DNA of 9,993 bases from Methanolobus sp. UBA32 (lineage in GTDB: Archaea > Halobacteriota > Methanosarcinia > Methanosarcinales > Methanosarcinaceae): NCBI GenBank assembly GCA_002507205.1, contig DAZF01000074.1:3547-13539 (forward strand). The letters are read 5' to 3'. This document shows, piece after piece, positions 6,546-9,993 of this stretch. Both the position numbers and the translations under genes were made by a program. The notes below the pieces were generated by a model. The model saw only the letters and a list, made by a program, of their open reading frames with translations. It made no database searches and was not told the DNA's origin. Numbering within the stretch: the stretch's first letter is position 1; the number at the start of each line of letters is the position of its first letter.

Positions 6546-6577
6546 AACTCCTTATGACTGCATAACCACAGATTATG
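6543..6577 (-). promoter_or_regulatory. Alternating CATAA/TTATG segments spanning the kinase stop and FGE-like start
   Basis: In the mRNA sense the junction reads CATAA (holding the kinase stop TAA), 7 nt, TTATG, 4 nt, CATAA, GGAG, TTATG (holding the FGE-like start ATG). Each segment can pair with its neighbour, so segment 3 with 4 would put the start codon in a stem and GGAG in a 4-nt loop. Segment 2 with 3 would free the start. The stems are only 5 bp and AT-rich, so a functional role is speculative. Confidence 0.3.
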
Positions 6578-9101
6578 CGTTCTCCGTCCCGGTCCATTTA
6601 GGGATCTTAACATGGAATGAACTTCCCTGTCCAACTTCACTTTCTATCCAGATATTACCCTGATGTGCATCTACAGTATCTTTGCAGATATAGAGACTTG
6701 ATTCAAGACCCTGGTACATCCTTGCAATGGAATCATCCACCTGATACATCTTGTAGAACAAACGAGGTATCAGGTCTTCATCGATTCCTTCGCCATTGTC
6801 GGTGATAGTAACATGGAGATAGCCATTTTCTTCGCATACTCCTACCCCGATACACTTTCCTTTAGGTGTAAGGCTGATGGCATTGTGGATAAGATAGACA
6901 AACATTTCATTCAGTTTTTCTTTGTCACCCTTGATCGGTGGCAGACCTGCCGGAATATCCTTTTCCAGCATCAGTTCTTTTTCGTCTATCAACAGTATCT
7001 GGTTAAGCAGGACATCAGAAAGAACACTGCCTATGCTTACCGGTGCGAATGAATATTCAATCCTGCCGGATTGCTGCAGGTTATTGTACAGAATTGCATC
7101 CACAAGGAGCTTCAACCTTTCCGAATTACTTAACAGGATAGAGATAGCCTCTTTTTGTGAATCATCCAGAACATTCAGTGTTTCATCATCAAGTATATCG
7201 GATCCATGCACAAGATCATGGCCTCTTTTCATACTATCCTCAAGGAATTCCGCCTTGATCATACTGATAGATCTGAGCTTCGTGTTAGCCTTTGAAAGTT
7301 CTTCGGAGTACTTACTCAACGCACCTACCAACTGCTGCCTCTGAATGAGTTTCCACATTCCCTGCAATAAAAGTGTCAGCTGACGAACGTCTGATTCATC
7401 ATAATCCTCTTCCTTGTTTCCGACACCAACTACTGCAACTATATGGTCCCCGTCAAATATCGGGACATTCATATGCCTTATCAATTCAACATGTCCTTTA
7501 GGGTACCCTTTTTTCAATAGACTCGGAGCTGCATAATCATTGGTGATGATGGGCTTCCTCTGCTTTACAGCTTCTCCCCATAATCCGGTGCTTTTTACAG
7601 GATATATGAACTGTTTATTAGTTATGTTGCATTCATTCATTGCAGAGCTTGACCAGGAATGCATTATCAGGTCTGTTTCACCAGCATTCATGAATGCAAG
7701 ATATCCCAGTTTACTTTCAGTAAGACGAACAGCTTCTTCCTTGACAAACTCTGCGATCTCATCTAAGGAAGCAGCTGTCATTTCATTGAGCGAGATCAAT
7801 ACCTCCAGACGGGATTCGTTCAACTGTTTTGCCTTTTCAGCTTTTTTACGCTCTGTGATATCACGGCCAACTGACAGGATGGTCTTCTTTCCATTATAGT
7901 TGATCATCCGTGCATTTATTTCCAGAGGTATGACAGAACCATCCTTTCGAATAGCTGCAGCTTCATACATAGCCTTATGATCCCTGTCGATCACTTTGAG
8001 AAGTTCAGAAGCACGCTGTACATACCAGGAAGGTACGATATCAATAGGTGATGATTTTAATATATACTCTTTCGAATATCCAAGACTGTCAACAACAACC
8101 TGGTTTACATCTATAAGATTCCCGTTCAGTTCACTGACATATATCTGGTCATTGATATTATTGAAAATTGTTTTGAACTTATGTTCGGATTCCCTGAACG
8201 TTTCATTAGCGATCCTGTGTTCGATCTCTATAGCTGCAAGATCTGCGTTTGATTTGAGATATTCAAAACATGCCTTTTTTGGTGCATTCGGAAAATCAAA
8301 ATACATAATGAAAACACCAAGTATCTCACCGGTGGAGGCCGTTATCAGTTCGGCCCAACTGGCCTTGATGCCTGCTTTCTTTGCAACGTCCCTATATAAC
8401 GCCCAATAGGGATGCTCCTCTATATCCTCAACGATAACCCTTTCTCCCATGTAGAGTGCCGTACCGCCCGAACCTACCCCATATCCGATTTCAACACCTT
8501 CCATAGCTTCTTTGTAGACTGAAGGAAGATTTGGAGCGATTACACGGCATATATGCTGCTTTTCCCTATCCAGCAACATAACAGCACATGTCAGCCCGGT
8601 ACGAATCTTTTCTGCATTGGTGACAAGCAGTTCCAGGACGCCCTCAAGGGATATTTCAGTAAGCGATTTTCCCTGAGCGGTTTTACGCTGATAGGTAATC
8701 ATTTCATGGTGCTTACGTCCGGTTATATCCAGAATAGTGCCTTCTATATATGCATCATTGCTACCATAAGACCTTATATGAACCCTGTCTTCGACGTAAC
8801 GAATCTCACCAAATCGGGTTACTAACCTGTATTCCTGAATAAATTCACTTAGTTGCTTGTTCAGGTGCTTAAAAGTCTTTAAAACACCTTTACGATCCTC
8901 AGGATGGATAAGGTCAGCATATTTAAGCTCCCCGGAATAAAAATCATCAGGCGTGTATCCGAATTGTCTGATATTGCTGGATACGTACTTGACGGGGAAA
9001 TTCTTCTCGATTTTTCTTGAAATCACAATAACGGGACTGTTATTTATTATTGATTCCATGCTGATTTCAGGACCTGGTTCTCCAATCATGTTTTTGACCA
9101 T
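6573..9101 (-). CDS. PAS-GAF-PAS-GAF sensor with degenerate histidine-kinase C-terminus
   Basis: 842 residues with no transmembrane segment, so it is a cytoplasmic sensor. Order: PAS 1 (about 15-133, ending GTILDITGRK), GAF 1 (about 145-298), PAS 2 (about 305-425, ending SVGRDITERKKAEK), GAF 2 (about 432-590), a helical linker with DHp-like region (about 595-675), and a HATPase_c-type domain (about 720-835). The N box (N740 in YLIHNAISLTP) and D/G1 box (TDNGEGI, 766-772) are intact. Where H-boxes read SHELRTP, this protein has MKRGHDL with K625 at the histidine position. The G2 box, normally GxGLGL, reads QGLESSL (797-803). It may bind ATP weakly, use another histidine (H628 or H632), or be a pseudokinase. 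GAF 2 closely resembles the GAF type found in Methanosarcina sensor kinases and has a single cysteine, C491. No clear Shine-Dalgarno precedes any candidate start (9101, 9089 or 9059). The longest is reported, although 9059 begins right at PAS 1. Confidence 0.88.
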   Translation of the reverse strand: MVKNMIGEPGPEISMESIINNSPVIVISRKIEKNFPVKYVSSNIRQFGYTPDDFYSGELKYADLIHPEDRKGVLKTFKHLNKQLSEFIQEYRLVTRFGEIRYVEDRVHIRSYGSNDAYIEGTILDITGRKHHEMITYQRKTAQGKSLTEISLEGVLELLVTNAEKIRTGLTCAVMLLDREKQHICRVIAPNLPSVYKEAMEGVEIGYGVGSGGTALYMGERVIVEDIEEHPYWALYRDVAKKAGIKASWAELITASTGEILGVFIMYFDFPNAPKKACFEYLKSNADLAAIEIEHRIANETFRESEHKFKTIFNNINDQIYVSELNGNLIDVNQVVVDSLGYSKEYILKSSPIDIVPSWYVQRASELLKVIDRDHKAMYEAAAIRKDGSVIPLEINARMINYNGKKTILSVGRDITERKKAEKAKQLNESRLEVLISLNEMTAASLDEIAEFVKEEAVRLTESKLGYLAFMNAGETDLIMHSWSSSAMNECNITNKQFIYPVKSTGLWGEAVKQRKPIITNDYAAPSLLKKGYPKGHVELIRHMNVPIFDGDHIVAVVGVGNKEEDYDESDVRQLTLLLQGMWKLIQRQQLVGALSKYSEELSKANTKLRSISMIKAEFLEDSMKRGHDLVHGSDILDDETLNVLDDSQKEAISILLSNSERLKLLVDAILYNNLQQSGRIEYSFAPVSIGSVLSDVLLNQILLIDEKELMLEKDIPAGLPPIKGDKEKLNEMFVYLIHNAISLTPKGKCIGVGVCEENGYLHVTITDNGEGIDEDLIPRLFYKMYQVDDSIARMYQGLESSLYICKDTVDAHQGNIWIESEVGQGSSFHVKIPKWTGTENA

Positions 9102-9136
9102 TGATTATATTGATTCGGAATTGTTCTTTACGCAAT

Positions 9137-9158
9137 GCAATTTTTATTAAAATATTGC
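9137..9158 (-). promoter_or_regulatory. AT-rich imperfect hairpin between ramA-like and sensor genes; possible terminator or TATA element
   Basis: GCAAT and ATTGC arms (minus strand) flank a T4/A5-rich core that can pair further after one mismatch. The element sits just after the stop of the ramA-like gene and about 35-55 nt before the sensor ATG. The TTTTAATAAAAAT core could be a TATA box giving a start near 9120, with a short leader lacking a ribosome site, or a weak termination signal for the upstream gene. The sequence does not decide between these. Confidence 0.3.
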
Positions 9159-9164
9159 AAAGAA

Positions 9165-9993
9165 TCATACGACAGACAGATCCCCGGCGGAAACAGCCCT
9201 TATTTGCCTGTAATTTATAGCTTTTACAGGACATGCACCTATACACCTTTTACAGCTCATACCCAGACAAAGGTGTGCAGTATAGTCCACGTAGATGTGT
9301 CCATTCTTGGGAACAACATGTATGGCCTTTTCAGGGCATTCACGTTCACACATCAGGCATTGCATACATCCGTTAGATTCCTCTTCTATTAACATGTCGA
9401 AATCTTTTAGTATTGCCAGGCCCTGGTATCCGGTATCTTCAATATCCTTGTTAACCCTCTGTTCAATTGATGGAACGTGAGTGACATCAGGTAGTCTTGG
9501 CAGGCCGTATGCTTCAAGGAAATCATTGTACGTTTCAGCCTGCATACCCTCGGTCCAGTAAGCGAGTTCACATGCATAGATATTCTTAAAAGTCTCATTG
9601 GAAGCCAGCATAATGTGATCTGCTTTTATCCTGTCAGCAAGGTCAACTATCTCCTGGAGTTTATAGTTCCCAAGGACAACGTCCCTTGCAAGTTCCAGAG
9701 ATGTATTTCCAAACTGAACTATATCTTTGGAAAAAATAGGAGATAGACCAATCAGTCTTCCTTTGGCAGCATCAACATATGTGCCTGATGCACCTGACAT
9801 GTACATGTACTTCAGGTCTTCGTATTTCACACCGGATTCTATAAGCAGTGTCAGATGTGCAGCCCTTATGGCACCTATTGCTTTTCCAGCCTCTGCAACA
9901 TCTTCGTCCGTAAGGACAATACCCTCACCCAGAACAATTTTTCCATTAGGCAATTCCGGTAGTTTCCTGATGAGACCTGTACTGATCGCCAAT
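9165..9993 (-). CDS. ramA: RamA-type corrinoid protein reductive activase, C-terminal part (enters from the window edge)
   Basis: The frame is open to the window edge, and about 275 C-terminal residues are visible. RamA-family proteins are about 540 residues, so roughly half is missing and the apparent TTG start at 9992 is an artefact. RamA performs ATP-dependent reduction of Co(II) to Co(I) in the corrinoid proteins of mono-, di- and trimethylamine methyltransferases, keeping methylotrophic methanogenesis running. The visible part holds the activase core (GEGIVLTDEDVAEAGKAIGAIRAA, MSGASGTYVDAAKGRLIGL, QFGNTSLELARDVVLG), the DUF4445-like ASKHA fold. A C-terminal double ferredoxin module follows. 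Cluster 1 is C209-x2-C-x2-C-x3-CP, and cluster 2 is C242-x4-C-x2-C-x3-CP, with a two-residue longer first spacer. The stop is TGA at 9167-9165. The paralogue is uncertain because methanogens carry several ram-like genes, and the symbol means family membership. Confidence 0.85.
   Translation of the reverse strand, partial: LAISTGLIRKLPELPNGKIVLGEGIVLTDEDVAEAGKAIGAIRAAHLTLLIESGVKYEDLKYMYMSGASGTYVDAAKGRLIGLSPIFSKDIVQFGNTSLELARDVVLGNYKLQEIVDLADRIKADHIMLASNETFKNIYACELAYWTEGMQAETYNDFLEAYGLPRLPDVTHVPSIEQRVNKDIEDTGYQGLAILKDFDMLIEEESNGCMQCLMCERECPEKAIHVVPKNGHIYVDYTAHLCLGMSCKRCIGACPVKAINYRQIRAVSAGDLSVV

Noticed and set aside
1..9993. CRISPR arrays, tRNA/rRNA genes, insertion sequences, phage or defence genes
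   Set aside because: I saw no spaced direct repeats, cloverleaf-like segments, transposase motifs or terminal repeats on either strand.

Overview
The window most likely comes from a methylotrophic methanogenic archaeon of the Methanosarcinales (Methanolobus, Methanococcoides, Methanohalophilus and relatives are the closest guesses). The strongest pointer is the gene entering from the right edge. It encodes the C-terminal half of a RamA-type reductive activase, which re-reduces the corrinoid proteins of methylamine methyltransferases. The archaeal TATA-type promoters, GGTG/GGAG-type ribosome binding sites, a PAS/GAF sensor kinase of a type common in Methanosarcina, and an archaeal CARDB/NEW3-domain surface protein agree with this. 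The genus cannot be fixed from the sequence alone.

Left block (1-2999, minus strand). This is a tightly packed four-gene operon. In transcription order it holds a GbsR/MarR-like winged-helix regulator, a secreted and C-terminally membrane-anchored protein with three Ig-like domains, an FtsX/MacB-type ABC permease, and the first 18 codons of its ATPase, which leaves the window. The first junction is an ATGA overlap. The second is a TAG stop lying against the permease's Shine-Dalgarno, with a TGA four codons later that itself overlaps the permease ATG. The third gap is 2 nt. The set looks like a self-regulated, MacB-like envelope ABC system whose extracellular partner is an Ig-fold protein rather than a MacA adaptor.

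Divergent control region (3000-3217). These 218 bp are dense with symmetry. Each of the two opposing promoters has the same 13-mer (GTAAACCCGAAAG) upstream, pointing toward it. Two overlapping palindromes sit on the predicted start site of the rightward promoter, and a TTTACA/TGTAAA inverted repeat spans the leftward one. Rightward genes are a MarR regulator and a 12-helix MFS exporter overlapping it by 34 nt (3218-4953), a classic drug-responsive repressor/efflux pair.

Right block (5052-9993, minus strand). In transcription order this holds the ramA-like gene, a large PAS-GAF-PAS-GAF sensor with a histidine-kinase-like C-terminus, an FGE/SUMF1-fold protein and a class I SAM methyltransferase, with gaps of 63, 27 and 24 nt. 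The sensor has lost the usual H-box histidine and the G2 glycines, and the FGE-like protein has lost one of the two catalytic cysteines of true FGE. Both may therefore have non-canonical roles. The genes may form one transcript that links redox or ligand sensing with C1 metabolism, but that is inference. No tRNA, rRNA, CRISPR, insertion sequence or gene-free stretch over 300 bp was found.
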